DNA from: Rhizobium sp. RU20A
GTDB lineage: Bacteria > Pseudomonadota > Alphaproteobacteria > Rhizobiales > Rhizobiaceae
Reading direction: 5' to 3'
Assembly (NCBI RefSeq): GCF_900155885.1
Contig: NZ_FTMB01000001.1
Span: forward strand, 248,001 to 312,000
DNA: 64,000 nt
The position numbers and the translations under genes are program-made. Positions within the stretch are counted from its first letter, which is position 1. The number at the start of each line of letters is the position of its first letter. The notes under the pieces are model-generated. The model saw only the letters and a list, made by a program, of their open reading frames with translations. It did no database searches and had not been told where the DNA came from. Of the stretch, positions 43,393 through 53,070 are shown piece by piece.

Positions 43393-46362
43393 TCAGAAGA
43401 AGCCGCGGCGCTGCCACCAGCCGCCCTTCTTGGGCTTGCCGGCATCGCCGTCGTCGCTGCCTGCGGTCGACGACTTGATGACCGGCTCGCTGGCGATGTT
43501 CTCGATGTCGCGATTGGCGCGCTGCGGGCGGGCTTCCTCGGCCTCGGCAACCGTCTCGTCCGTCACGGCATCGGCGGGTTCGGCAGAGGCTGGCGCGGCC
43601 AGCGGAGCGACCTCGACCGGTGCTTCGGCAACGGCTTGCGGCGCGGCAACGACCTCGGCTTCCGCCTGTGCTTCGCTGCCGGCGGCCTTGCGGCGACCAC
43701 GGCGCGGCTTGGCAACAGGCTGTTCAGACTCGCCCTCGACAGCCGACTCTTCCCGCGCAACCTCTGTGACCTCGCTCACGGCATCGGCGCGCGCCTCGTC
43801 TTCAGCGACGCCGGCGGCAGCGGCCTCGGACTCGTCGTCCTCGCCCTCGTCGCTGTCACCCTCTTCGCCTGCAGCGGAAACGGCGCCCTCTTCGCCCTCG
43901 GGACGATTGCGGCGGCCACCACGCTTGCCGCGACGGCGGCGCTTGCGGCGCTGTTCGCCATCGCCATTCGATGCGTCGGCCGAAGCGGCGATCGGCTCTT
44001 CGCCGTCACCAGCGCCTTCGGACGCCTCGTCGGCGGCGTCATCGCCATCCTCGTCGCTGCCGTTTTCGTCGTCATGGCCGCTGGCCTGGCCTTCGCCATT
44101 GCCACCATTGCGACCGCCACGACGACGGCGGCGGCGCTTGCGCTTGCGACCATTGGCGTCGTCGCCCTCGGCGGCCCGTTCCGGACGCTCGCTGCGCTCG
44201 GAACGTTCGCTGCGCTCTGCGGGGGCCTGTTCGGCCTCTTCGTCGATCTCGTCCTCGATGACGATATCGTCGTCTTCCTCATCCGGCTCGAAGGTGATGA
44301 TCTGTTCGATCTTCACCGGGTTCTCGACGGCTTCGCCGCGGTCGATCGCGAAATGCGAAGCGCCGACATGGGCGTCGGCCTCGATGATGATCTCGACGCC
44401 GAAGCGGTTTTCATAATCGATGATCGTGCCGCGCTTGTGGTTGAGCAGGTAGAGTGCGATCTCCGGAATGGTGCGCACGGCGATGTTGTGCGTGGTGTTC
44501 TTGAGGAGATACTCCTCGATGCCGCGCAGCACATGCAGCGCCACGGAGGACTGCGAGCGGATATGGCCCGTGCCGTTGCAATGCGGGCAGGTTTGCATGG
44601 TGGATTCGAGCACCGAGGCGCGAATGCGCTGGCGCGACATTTCGAGCAGGCCGAAATGCGAGATACGGCCGACCTGGATACGGGCGCGATCGTTCTTCAG
44701 GCAGTCCTTCAGCTTCTTCTCGACCGAGCGGTTGTTCCGCTTCTCTTCCATGTCGATGAAGTCGATGACGATCAGGCCGGCAAGGTCGCGCAGACGCAGC
44801 TGGCGCGCCACTTCCTCGGCCGCTTCCAGGTTCGTCTGGAGCGCGGTGTCCTCGATCGAGTGTTCGCGGGTCGAGCGGCCCGAGTTGACGTCGATGGAGA
44901 CCAGCGCTTCGGTCTGGTTGATGATGATGTAGCCGCCCGACTTCAGCGTCACCTGCGGCTGCAGCATGCGGTCGAGCTGGGCTTCGATGCCCGAGCGCGA
45001 GAAGATCGGGTGCACGTCGCGATAGGGCTGCACGACCTTGGCATGGCTCGGCATCAGCATCTTCATGAAGCTTTTTGCTTCGCGATAGCCTTCCTCGCCG
45101 GCAACGATGATCTCGCCGATATCCTTGTTGTAGAGGTCGCGGATCGAGCGCTTGATCAGCGAGCCCTCTTCGTAGACGAGGCAGGGTGCGGTGGAAGCAA
45201 GCGTGAGCGTGCGAACGTTCTCCCACAGGCGCATCAGATATTCGAAGTCGCGCTTGATCTCGACCTTGGTGCGGTTGGCACCGGCCGTGCGCAGGATCAC
45301 GCCCATGCCAAGCGGCACTTCCAGCTCGCGGGCGATTTCCTTGAGGCGCTTGCGGTCCTGGAGGTTTGTGATCTTGCGGGAAATGCCGCCGCCGCGTGCC
45401 GTGTTCGGCATCAGGACGGAATAGCGGCCGGCGAGCGACAGATAGGTCGTCAGCGCCGCGCCCTTGTTGCCGCGCTCTTCCTTGGCGACCTGCACGAGCA
45501 GGATCTGGCGGCGCTTGATGACTTCCTGGATGCGGTACTGCTTGCGCGGCTTGCGCACATGGCGATCCGGCACCTCTTCCATGGCGTCTTCGGCGCCGAC
45601 GGATTCGATGACTTCTTCTTCCTCGTCCTCGTCGTCATCGCGGCGACGACGGCCGCGCTGCTTGCCGACGCGCTCGGAAACCGTGTCGTCGTCAAGATCG
45701 ACGGCCATGGCCATTTCGCCGGGTGTTTCGTCACCGCCCGTATCGGCGGCGTCTGCACCATCGGTCGCCTCGGCCGGCGCGGCGTCGGCGGCGGCCTCAT
45801 CGACGGGGGCTGCCTTCTTGGCGCGGGGCTTGCGCACGCGCTTCGGCTTCTTCGGGGCTTCGTCCTCAGCGGCCGGGGCTTCGGCGACAGTCTCTTCCGC
45901 AACCGCTTCGCCGGCGGCAGCCGGCTCTTCGGCCGGGGCGTCTTCCGTCACGACGACGTCAGAAACCTCGACGGCTTCGCTGGATTCGGCGATCTCGGCG
46001 ACAGTTTCCACCGGCTGCGGACGCATCGGCGCGGTCTCGACCGGCTCGAAGTCGTCGTCGCGTTCGCGGCGGGCGTCCTCTGCTTCGGCCTTCAGCAGCG
46101 CCTGACGGTCGGCGAGAGGGATCTGGTAATAGTCGGGGTGGATTTCCGCAAAAGCGAGGAAGCCGTGGCGGTTGCCACCGTAATCGACGAAGGCGGCCTG
46201 CAGCGAGGGTTCGACGCGCGTGACCTTGGCGAGATAGATATTGCCGCGGATCTGCTTCTTGTGTTCCGACTCGAAGTCGAATTCTTCTATGCGGTTACCG
46301 CGTACGACAACGACGCGCGTCTCTTCAGCGTGAGACGCGTCGATAAGCATTTTGTCTGCCAT
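43393..46362 (-). CDS. rne: Ribonuclease E
   Basis: Endoribonuclease that starts mRNA decay and matures rRNA and tRNA; 989 residues. The S1 domain (FVDYGGNRHGFLAFAEIHPDYY) is split by a long acidic insert (about 90-290, rich in Glu, Ala and Val) as in alphaproteobacterial RNase E. The catalytic part has SIDVNSGRSTRE and LIVIDFIDME (metal-binding Asp residues), and the zinc-link CPHC at 592-595. The C-terminal part is a disordered scaffold with Arg-rich blocks (KRKRRRRRRGG, RRKRRRRGKRGGRR) and ends KKGGWWQRRGFF. GAGGAG precedes the ATG. The long leader at 46363 upward may carry autoregulation. Confidence 0.96.
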   Translation of the reverse strand: MADKMLIDASHAEETRVVVVRGNRIEEFDFESEHKKQIRGNIYLAKVTRVEPSLQAAFVDYGGNRHGFLAFAEIHPDYYQIPLADRQALLKAEAEDARRERDDDFEPVETAPMRPQPVETVAEIAESSEAVEVSDVVVTEDAPAEEPAAAGEAVAEETVAEAPAAEDEAPKKPKRVRKPRAKKAAPVDEAAADAAPAEATDGADAADTGGDETPGEMAMAVDLDDDTVSERVGKQRGRRRRDDDEDEEEEVIESVGAEDAMEEVPDRHVRKPRKQYRIQEVIKRRQILLVQVAKEERGNKGAALTTYLSLAGRYSVLMPNTARGGGISRKITNLQDRKRLKEIARELEVPLGMGVILRTAGANRTKVEIKRDFEYLMRLWENVRTLTLASTAPCLVYEEGSLIKRSIRDLYNKDIGEIIVAGEEGYREAKSFMKMLMPSHAKVVQPYRDVHPIFSRSGIEAQLDRMLQPQVTLKSGGYIIINQTEALVSIDVNSGRSTREHSIEDTALQTNLEAAEEVARQLRLRDLAGLIVIDFIDMEEKRNNRSVEKKLKDCLKNDRARIQVGRISHFGLLEMSRQRIRASVLESTMQTCPHCNGTGHIRSQSSVALHVLRGIEEYLLKNTTHNIAVRTIPEIALYLLNHKRGTIIDYENRFGVEIIIEADAHVGASHFAIDRGEAVENPVKIEQIITFEPDEEDDDIVIEDEIDEEAEQAPAERSERSERSERPERAAEGDDANGRKRKRRRRRRGGRNGGNGEGQASGHDDENGSDEDGDDAADEASEGAGDGEEPIAASADASNGDGEQRRKRRRRGKRGGRRNRPEGEEGAVSAAGEEGDSDEGEDDESEAAAAGVAEDEARADAVSEVTEVAREESAVEGESEQPVAKPRRGRRKAAGSEAQAEAEVVAAPQAVAEAPVEVAPLAAPASAEPADAVTDETVAEAEEARPQRANRDIENIASEPVIKSSTAGSDDGDAGKPKKGGWWQRRGFF

Positions 46363-47100
46363 GTAAGCTTAGCTCCTCGGCGCAGGCTCGAGGCCGCGAC
46401 CCGCTGGCGCCCGTCGAAACGAGGGGCGAGGGGGTCGATCGATGCGCCGGATAGTGAAGGTCTTGCCGGGACGCGGCGGTGCCGTGCAGGCTCGGCAGAG
46501 ACGGAAGCGATCCTGCGCTCCGTTGTCTCTGTCATTGCCTTGACCTGCCGTCTCATCGTCATACGCCGAGCAAGAATGCCAATGTTAAAAGGCCTTTGGG
46601 CCCGATGAATACGCCCTTCAAGAGGGCGCGTGGTGGAACAAGCCACCCTGAATGCTGCCGGCCACCGCCGGGATGCGCGATCCTGCGTGCGAAAAGAAAG
46701 TCGGACGTCGGCGGATGAATGGACAAACACGACAAAAGGACCGTCTCACGCACAATCGCGTCTTGGGTCTTTTCCCGGTCAGGCGTGTCGCTCAAGTCTC
46801 AAGCGATTGATACAGCCCGGCCCATGATTCTATCCCGACTAAACTTTCTCCTCACGACGCTTTTATGGTTTTCATGTCACAATGGCAAGGGAAAAGCCCG
46901 GTTGTCACAATTTGGCACAATTCCCCTGCTTGCGCGCAAATCGGCCGCGCGCATCAAGGCTCTTTTAACCATGGGGGCGGCTTCGCGACGGATTTGCGGA
47001 CTTGCCGGTCTTTCGCCATGTTTGTGCGCGAAGCGGGCGGAGACGAACAGGGCGGCGCAAGGCGTTGGGCCTATTCGTGCTGTACCCCTGACAGGAGACA
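46363..47100. other. Long leader/promoter region between rne and the amidase gene
   Basis: This 738-base gap divides two divergent genes. I see no convincing gene: frames at 46719-47255 (+) and 46559-46795 (-) lack ribosome-binding sites and family features. The part nearest rne (46363-46640) is probably its long 5' untranslated leader, with GAGGAGCTAAGCT just before the ATG and a GGGCCCAAAGGCC palindrome near 46585-46600. The right half (46800-47000) is A/T-richer with CACAA/TTGTG repeats (for example TTGTCACAATTTGGCACAA near 46900), and probably holds promoters for the amidase gene. Confidence 0.5.
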
Positions 47101-48342
47101 ATGACGGCGGTGATCCGACGCCCATTCATTCACATGATTGCCCTGGCCTCCGTGTTGCTGGTGAGCAGCGGCGCCGCGCTGGCGCCCACGACGGACGCCT
47201 CCGTCGCCGCCGCGTCGCCGCTGCTTGCTTACGAGGCACGCTTGGCGGGCGATGATGCGCGCGGCCGTCTCGTCATCAGTTTCGATCGCCGTCCCGATTT
47301 CGCGATCCACTATCTCGCCAACCCCTGGCGCGTCGTGATCGATTTGCCGGAGACGGCTTTCGGCATCAAGCCGGAAGACATGACCGCGCGCGGTCTCTTT
47401 CGCGAGGTGCGCTATGGTGCGATGGGCGGTGGCGCGGCCCGGATCGTCCTGACGGCGACGCGGCCCGTGCAGGTGACGCTGGCCGACGTCCAGCCGGAGG
47501 CGGGCGACAAGGGCTACCGGCTCGTTGTGGATACGGCCATGATCACGGAAAAGGAGTTCACCGGGCTCCTGAGCCGCCAGACCTGGACCGCGAGCGTCTC
47601 GCCACGGGCCGCTGACGCATCGGATCGCCCTGCTGCCGTGGACGACGGAAAGTTCGTCATCGCCATCGATCCCGGCCATGGCGGCATCGATGCCGGTGCT
47701 TCGGGTGCCACGACCAACACGCCCGAGAAGGATGTGACGCTGGCCTTTGCCCGTGAACTTGCGGGGATTCTCGGCAAGCAAGACGGTGTGCGGGTGATTC
47801 TCACCCGTGACAAGGACGAGTTCCTGTCTCTATCGCAGCGCGTGCAACTGGCGCGTAACGGCGGCGCCAAGCTCTTCATCTCGCTCCATGCCGATACGCT
47901 GAAGCAGAAGGATATTCGCGGCGCCACCGTCTACACCATCTCGGACAAGGCCTCGGACCATCTGGCCGCAAGCCTTGCGGAGCGCGAAAACCTCTCCGAC
48001 GAGATTGCAGGCGTGCCGCTCGACGATGGTCCGGCCGAAGTTGCCGATATCCTCATCGACCTCACGCGTCGCGAGACGCAGGTCTTCTCCGTCAATCTCG
48101 CGCGATCCGTCGTCTCCTCCTTCGAGGGACAGATCGCGCTCATCAACAATCCGCACCGCCATGCCGGTTTCCGCGTCTTGCAGGCGCCGGACGTGCCGTC
48201 GGTTCTCCTTGAGCTCGGCTTTTTGTCGAACCCGGAGGACGAGAAGCAATTGCTGGATCCGGCCTGGCGCCGCAAGGTGGCCGAACGCATCGCTGCCGCC
48301 GTCAGCCAGTATCGCGCGACCGTTGTGGCCAATGGCGGCTGA
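47101..48342 (+). CDS. N-acetylmuramoyl-L-alanine amidase (AmiC type)
   Basis: Periplasmic enzyme that splits septal peptidoglycan between MurNAc and the stem peptide. The 413 residues start with a signal peptide (IHMIALASVLLVSSGAALA), then an AMIN domain (about 40-150, targeting to the septum) and an Amidase_3 zinc domain with IAIDPGHGGIDAGASG, SLHAD and a late LLELGFLSNPED (catalytic Glu). AGGAGA lies five bases before the ATG. Followed by PBP1A, the usual order in rhizobia. A name such as amiC would be reasonable but copy number is unknown. Confidence 0.93.
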   Translation: MTAVIRRPFIHMIALASVLLVSSGAALAPTTDASVAAASPLLAYEARLAGDDARGRLVISFDRRPDFAIHYLANPWRVVIDLPETAFGIKPEDMTARGLFREVRYGAMGGGAARIVLTATRPVQVTLADVQPEAGDKGYRLVVDTAMITEKEFTGLLSRQTWTASVSPRAADASDRPAAVDDGKFVIAIDPGHGGIDAGASGATTNTPEKDVTLAFARELAGILGKQDGVRVILTRDKDEFLSLSQRVQLARNGGAKLFISLHADTLKQKDIRGATVYTISDKASDHLAASLAERENLSDEIAGVPLDDGPAEVADILIDLTRRETQVFSVNLARSVVSSFEGQIALINNPHRHAGFRVLQAPDVPSVLLELGFLSNPEDEKQLLDPAWRRKVAERIAAAVSQYRATVVANGG

Positions 48343-48617
48343 AGGTTTCGTGCTGCAGGACGAACGTGATTTGTGTCGCGCGCACAACACGCCTAATCTT
48401 TCGGGGGAGGACCAAAGACTTGGCGGGACGGGGCCGCATTTTCCACACATTCAAGCTGCTATCGGCTAGTGTATCGGCAAAGGTTGAGATTCTTCGGCAA
48501 TTGCCGGCCGTGCCATTTGCCTTTGGGGTGGAAGTGGTGCAAGGCGGGCGCTGTGGCGCACTGCGGTAAAGGCCACGCAAAAGGCGTGGCGAATAACTCG
48601 GAACCGGTATCGGACGA

Positions 48618-51065
48618 ATGATCAGGCTCATTGGGTATTTTTTCGGGATTGGATGCTTCCTCGTGCTCGGCCTTGCGGCCGTCGTGGCCATCTATCTCGG
48701 TCATGTCTCGAAGGATCTTCCCGATTACGAGGTGCTGGCGAAATATGCCCCGCCCGTGACGACGCGCATCCATGCCGGTGACGGCGACCTGATGGCCGAA
48801 TATGCGCGCGAGCGGCGCCTGTTCCTGCCGATCCAGGCCATTCCCGACCGCGTGAAGGCGGCCTTTATCTCGGCCGAAGACAAGAACTTCTACAATCACC
48901 CCGGCGTTGACATCACCGGCCTTGCGCGCGCCATCGCCGTCAACCTGCAGAATTTCGGCTCCGGCCGCCGTCCCGTGGGTGCCTCGACGATCACGCAGCA
49001 GGTCGCCAAGAACTTCCTGCTGACGTCCGACCAGACCATCGACCGCAAGGTGAAGGAGGCCATCCTCTCCTTCCGCATCGAGCAGGCCTACAGCAAGGAT
49101 CGCATCCTTGAGCTCTATCTGAACGAGATCTTCTTCGGCCTCAATTCCTACGGCATCGCCGGCGCGGCGCTGACCTATTTCGACAAATCGGTCACGGAAC
49201 TGACGATCGCCGAGACCGCCTATCTTGCGGCGCTGCCGAAGGGGCCGGCCAACTATCATCCGTTCCGCCGCACCGCGGCCGCCATCGAGCGCCGCGACTG
49301 GGTCATCGACCGCATGGTCGAGAACGGCTACGTGACGAAGGAAGATGGCGAAGAGGCCAAGAAGCAGCCGCTCGGTGTCAAGCCGCGCCGCAGCGGTGCG
49401 CATCTGTTTGCCTCCGACTATTTCGCCGAGGAAGTGCGCCGCCAGATCATTCAGAAGTACGGCGAGGACGCTCTCTACGAAGGCGGCCTTTCGGTTCGCA
49501 CGTCGCTGGATCCACGCATTCAGCTTGCCGCCCGCAAGGCGTTGCAGGACGGCCTGATACAGTATGACGAGCGCCGCGGTTTCCATGGCCCGGTCAAGTC
49601 CATCGAGATCGGTGGCGACTGGGGCGTTCCGCTTGGCGAGATTGCTGCGTTGTCCGACGTTCCCGAATGGCGGCTCGCCGTTGTACTCTCCGTCGATGCG
49701 AAGGGTGCGGAGATCGGACTGCAGCCGGCCAAGGACGCGTCCGGCAAGGTTGTCGCCGAGCGCGAAACGGGCCGCATTGCGGCCGAGGACATGCGCTGGG
49801 CCTTCCGCGCCGCCAGCGGTGGCAAAACGGCCAAGTCGCCCGAAGGCGTGTTCGGCGCCGGCGATGTCGTCTATGTCGAGAAGAAGGAAGACGGCGGCTA
49901 TCGTCTGCGTCAGCCGCCGCGCGTGCAGGGCGGCCTCGTGGCGATGGATCCGCATACGGGCCGCGTGCTGGCCATGGCGGGCGGCTTCTCCTACGCCCAG
50001 TCGGAATTCAACCGCGCCACCCAGGCAATGCGCCAGCCGGGCTCGTCCTTCAAGCCCTTCGTCTACGCCGCCGCGCTCGACAATGGCTATACGCCGGCCT
50101 CCGTGATCCTTGATGCGCCGATCGAGATCGTCTCCGGTGGCCAGGTCTGGCGCCCGGAAAACTATGGTGGCGGTTCGGCCGGCCCGTCCACGCTGCGGCT
50201 CGGCATCGAGAAGTCGCGCAACCTGATGACGGTGCGTCTGGCGCAGGACATGGGCATGAACATCGTGGCCGAATATGCCGAGCGCTTCGGCATCTACGAC
50301 AAGATGCCGCCGCTGCTGGCCATGTCGCTGGGATCGGGCGAGACGACCGTGCTGCGCATGGTGTCGGCCTATGCGGTGATCGCCAATGGCGGCAAGCAGA
50401 TCAAGCCGTCGCTGATCGACCGTATCCAGGACCGCTACGGCAAGACCATCTTCCGTCACGAGGACCGCACCTGCGACAACTGCAATGCTGCCGACTGGGA
50501 AGACCAGCCGGAACCGCAGCTGGTGGATAACCGCGAGCAGGTGCTCGATCCCATGACGGCCTATCAGATCACCTCGATGATGGAAGGCGTCGTGCAGCGC
50601 GGCACCGCTGCCGGCAAGATCCAGCTTGATCGCCCGGTTGCCGGCAAGACCGGTACGACCAACGATGAAAAGGACGCCTGGTTCGTGGGCTACACGCAGG
50701 ACCTCGTCGCCGGTCTTTATATCGGGTTCGACAATCCGGCCCCGCTTGGCCGCGGTTCGACGGGCGGCGGCCTTGCGGCGCCGATCTTCAACGAATTCAT
50801 GCAGGCTGCCGTCAAGGGCACTCGGCCGAACAAGTTCGTGGTTCCGGAAGGCATGAGCCTCGTCGCCGTCAACCGCAAGACCGGCATGGCGGCGGCAGAA
50901 GGTGATCCGGATACGATCATGGAAGCGTTCAAGCCAGGCACCGGTCCGGCCGACACCTTCTCCGTCATCGGCGGCATGGAAGGCTATCAGGCGCCGGAGG
51001 AAATCCTCAGGGCCTCGCCGCAGGCCAATCAGGCGGTGACCTCGGGCTCCAACGGCCTGTTCTAA
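48618..51065 (+). CDS. mrcA: Penicillin-binding protein 1A (bifunctional transglycosylase/transpeptidase)
   Basis: Class A PBP of 815 residues. A membrane anchor (about 3-28) is followed by the GT51 glycosyltransferase with catalytic Glu87 in SAEDKNFYNHPG and GASTITQQVAKN, an OB-like insert (about 320-430), and the transpeptidase with SSFK (nucleophile Ser476) and KTGTTN. It builds and cross-links peptidoglycan. The gap of 275 bases after the amidase holds a small GCCACGC/GCGTGGC hairpin at about 48571-48590 and no gene. Confidence 0.96.
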   Translation: MIRLIGYFFGIGCFLVLGLAAVVAIYLGHVSKDLPDYEVLAKYAPPVTTRIHAGDGDLMAEYARERRLFLPIQAIPDRVKAAFISAEDKNFYNHPGVDITGLARAIAVNLQNFGSGRRPVGASTITQQVAKNFLLTSDQTIDRKVKEAILSFRIEQAYSKDRILELYLNEIFFGLNSYGIAGAALTYFDKSVTELTIAETAYLAALPKGPANYHPFRRTAAAIERRDWVIDRMVENGYVTKEDGEEAKKQPLGVKPRRSGAHLFASDYFAEEVRRQIIQKYGEDALYEGGLSVRTSLDPRIQLAARKALQDGLIQYDERRGFHGPVKSIEIGGDWGVPLGEIAALSDVPEWRLAVVLSVDAKGAEIGLQPAKDASGKVVAERETGRIAAEDMRWAFRAASGGKTAKSPEGVFGAGDVVYVEKKEDGGYRLRQPPRVQGGLVAMDPHTGRVLAMAGGFSYAQSEFNRATQAMRQPGSSFKPFVYAAALDNGYTPASVILDAPIEIVSGGQVWRPENYGGGSAGPSTLRLGIEKSRNLMTVRLAQDMGMNIVAEYAERFGIYDKMPPLLAMSLGSGETTVLRMVSAYAVIANGGKQIKPSLIDRIQDRYGKTIFRHEDRTCDNCNAADWEDQPEPQLVDNREQVLDPMTAYQITSMMEGVVQRGTAAGKIQLDRPVAGKTGTTNDEKDAWFVGYTQDLVAGLYIGFDNPAPLGRGSTGGGLAAPIFNEFMQAAVKGTRPNKFVVPEGMSLVAVNRKTGMAAAEGDPDTIMEAFKPGTGPADTFSVIGGMEGYQAPEEILRASPQANQAVTSGSNGLF

Positions 51066-51161
51066 ACACGGATTTGAGAAGAGTGGCTCCGCCCGTTGCC
51101 TTTACTTCGGCGGCGGGCGTCGCTATTGACGCGACACGCCCGAAACCATGGCAGGAAGGCA

Positions 51162-52290
51162 ATGAGAAACGAAACCCTTGGCATCATCGACGACATCAAG
51201 CAGGCCGTAAGCCTGCTGAGGAGGCATCTTTGACTGGGACCAGGCGATAAGACGACTGGACTGGTTGAACAACAAGGCCGAAGACCCGACCCTGTGGAAT
51301 GACGCATCCGAAGCGCAGAAGCTGATGCGCGAGCGCCAGCAGCTCGACGACAGCATCAGCGCCGTCAAGCGCATCGAGCAGCAGCTGTCCGACAATGTCG
51401 AGCTGATCGAGATGGGCGAGGAGGAAGGCGACGAGACGATCGTCACCGAGGCCGAAGCCGCCCTCAAGGTCCTTCAGGCCGAGGCTGCGAAGAAGCAGGT
51501 GGAAGCCATGCTGTCGGGGGAAGCCGACAGCAACGACACCTATCTCGAAGTGCATTCGGGCGCGGGTGGCACGGAAAGCCAGGACTGGGCCAACATGCTT
51601 CTGCGCATGTACACGCGCTGGGCCGAACGGTCCGGCTACAAGGTCGAGCTCCTTGAAATCCATGACGGTGAAGAAGCCGGCATCAAGTCCGCGACGCTGC
51701 TGGTCAAGGGCCACAATGCCTATGGATGGCTGAAAACGGAATCGGGCGTGCACCGGCTGGTGCGCATTTCGCCCTACGACAGCAATGCGCGCCGTCACAC
51801 CTCGTTTTCGTCCATCTGGGTCTACCCTGTCGTGGATGACTCGATCCAGATCGACATCAACGAAAGCGACTGCCGCATCGATACCTATCGCTCGTCCGGC
51901 GCCGGCGGCCAGCACGTCAACACGACCGACTCGGCCGTGCGCATCACGCACATGCCCTCCGGTATCGTCGTGCAGTGCCAGCAGGAGCGCTCGCAGCACA
52001 AGAACCGGGCCAAGGCCTGGGACATGCTGCGTGCCCGCCTCTACGAAGCGGAACTGAAGAAGCGCGAGGAAGCCGCCAACGCCGAAGCCGCCTCGAAGAC
52101 GGATATCGGCTGGGGACACCAGATCCGCTCCTACGTGCTGCAGCCCTACCAGCTGGTCAAGGACCTGCGCACGGGCGTCGAAAGCACTGCCCCGAGCGAC
52201 GTTCTTGATGGTGCGCTCAACCCGTTCATGGAAGCGGCACTTGCCCATCGCGTCAACGGCGGCGACACGGTGGTGGAAGACATCGCCTGA
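51162..52290 (+). CDS. prfB: Peptide chain release factor 2, with programmed +1 frameshift
   Basis: Terminates translation at UGA and UAA. Reading starts at the ATG at 51162 (AGGAAGG upstream), runs 23 codons to CTT, meets an in-frame TGA at 51231-51233 and shifts +1 to continue from GAC at 51232 to the stop at 52290, giving about 375 residues. The GGQ motif is [17 protein letters not shown]. The tripeptide that reads the stop codon, SPF in E. coli RF2, appears as SPY in [16 protein letters not shown] terminator follows at 52319. Confidence 0.97.
51219..51233 (+). promoter_or_regulatory. prfB programmed frameshift site
   Basis: AGGAGG (51219-51224), a three-base spacer, then CTT-TGA-C. This is the RF2 autoregulatory element: an internal Shine-Dalgarno sequence three bases before the slippery CTT codon, and a UGA stop with the poor context C. 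When RF2 is scarce the ribosome shifts +1 and makes more RF2. Confidence 0.97.
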
Positions 52291-52318
52291 CGCCATACAC
52301 GGCGAGGGATCAGTTGAA

Positions 52319-52347
52319 GGCGCTCCGTATCGCGGGGCGCCTTTTCT
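52319..52347 (+). terminator. Intrinsic terminator after prfB
   Basis: GGCGCtCC and GGgGCGCC pair around a seven-base loop, followed by TTTTCTG. Confidence 0.75.
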
Positions 52348-52375
52348 GTAAGGACATGAGGGTCGGGCGGATGCC

Positions 52376-52852
52376 TCAGTTGGTGGCGCGTTCCACGCGC
52401 ACATCGCCGAGATCGTCGATCAGCACCGTCCAGCTTTCGGTCTCGGGCGCTGCGGGATCGGTCTTCAGGTAGACGGTGGCGAAAAGGCCCGGCTGGCTGC
52501 TGACGCCGGAGGAGGAGTCCGGCCGGATGTCCGTGACATAGGCGCGAAGATCGGAAAACTCCTCAAGCTCGGCAGAGGTGAGCACGCGCGGCCCCTCCGG
52601 TGTTGAGGCGATCTGCTGGAGATGGATTTGCGCGGTGCCATCGGGTTGGCGCAGCGCGATCAGCTTGTAATAGCCACGCTGGATGGGAACCGCCTGCGCA
52701 TCGTCTTGAGGCTCCTGCCAGAAGCCGGTGCTGATCACGAAGGTGACCTCCGGCGCCGGCAGACCGGCGTCCTCGGCCGCGGCGTCAGTTGGAGGCAAGG
52801 CGAGAAAGGCGCTTACCAGCAGGGCCGAAAGCGGGACGGTCATCCGCATCAT
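52376..52852 (-). CDS. Secreted protein of unknown function
   Basis: A 158-residue protein with a signal peptide (RMTVPLSALLVSAFLALPPTDAAA) and a mature part containing VTFVISTGFWQEPQDDAQAVPIQRGYYKLIALRQPDGTAQIHLQQIAST and a C-terminal ETESWTVLIDDLGDVRVERATN. The start at 52852 follows GGAG by nine bases; the longer frame to 52996 has no signal and is less likely. I do not recognise a family. Probably periplasmic; no neighbours suggest a role. Confidence 0.75.
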   Translation of the reverse strand: MMRMTVPLSALLVSAFLALPPTDAAAEDAGLPAPEVTFVISTGFWQEPQDDAQAVPIQRGYYKLIALRQPDGTAQIHLQQIASTPEGPRVLTSAELEEFSDLRAYVTDIRPDSSSGVSSQPGLFATVYLKTDPAAPETESWTVLIDDLGDVRVERATN

Positions 52853-53070
52853 CGCTCGTGTCTCCGATCTCATGGCCGGCGGGGCCGGCGCGCGTCTCAG
52901 CAGGCTCGGCCCGCTTGCCGGCCCTGCGGCGGGCTGGGGCGATGGCGAGAGACGAGGCCTCAATTCTTGTGCCACAGGATGACGACAGCTGTCCAATCAG
53001 CGGTGCGTTTGAGCGGGCGTGATCGCGCCTTCGGGGATCGATTCCCGCTGTTCAAACGCGCGCGGCCCCC

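Noticed and set aside
43297-46608. 1103-codon open frame on the plus strand opposite rne
   Set aside because: Shadow of RNase E on the other strand; repetitive Ala/Gly/Leu translation and no start signal.
46719-47255. 178-codon frame before the amidase gene
   Set aside because: Runs into the amidase signal-peptide region in another frame and lacks a start signal.
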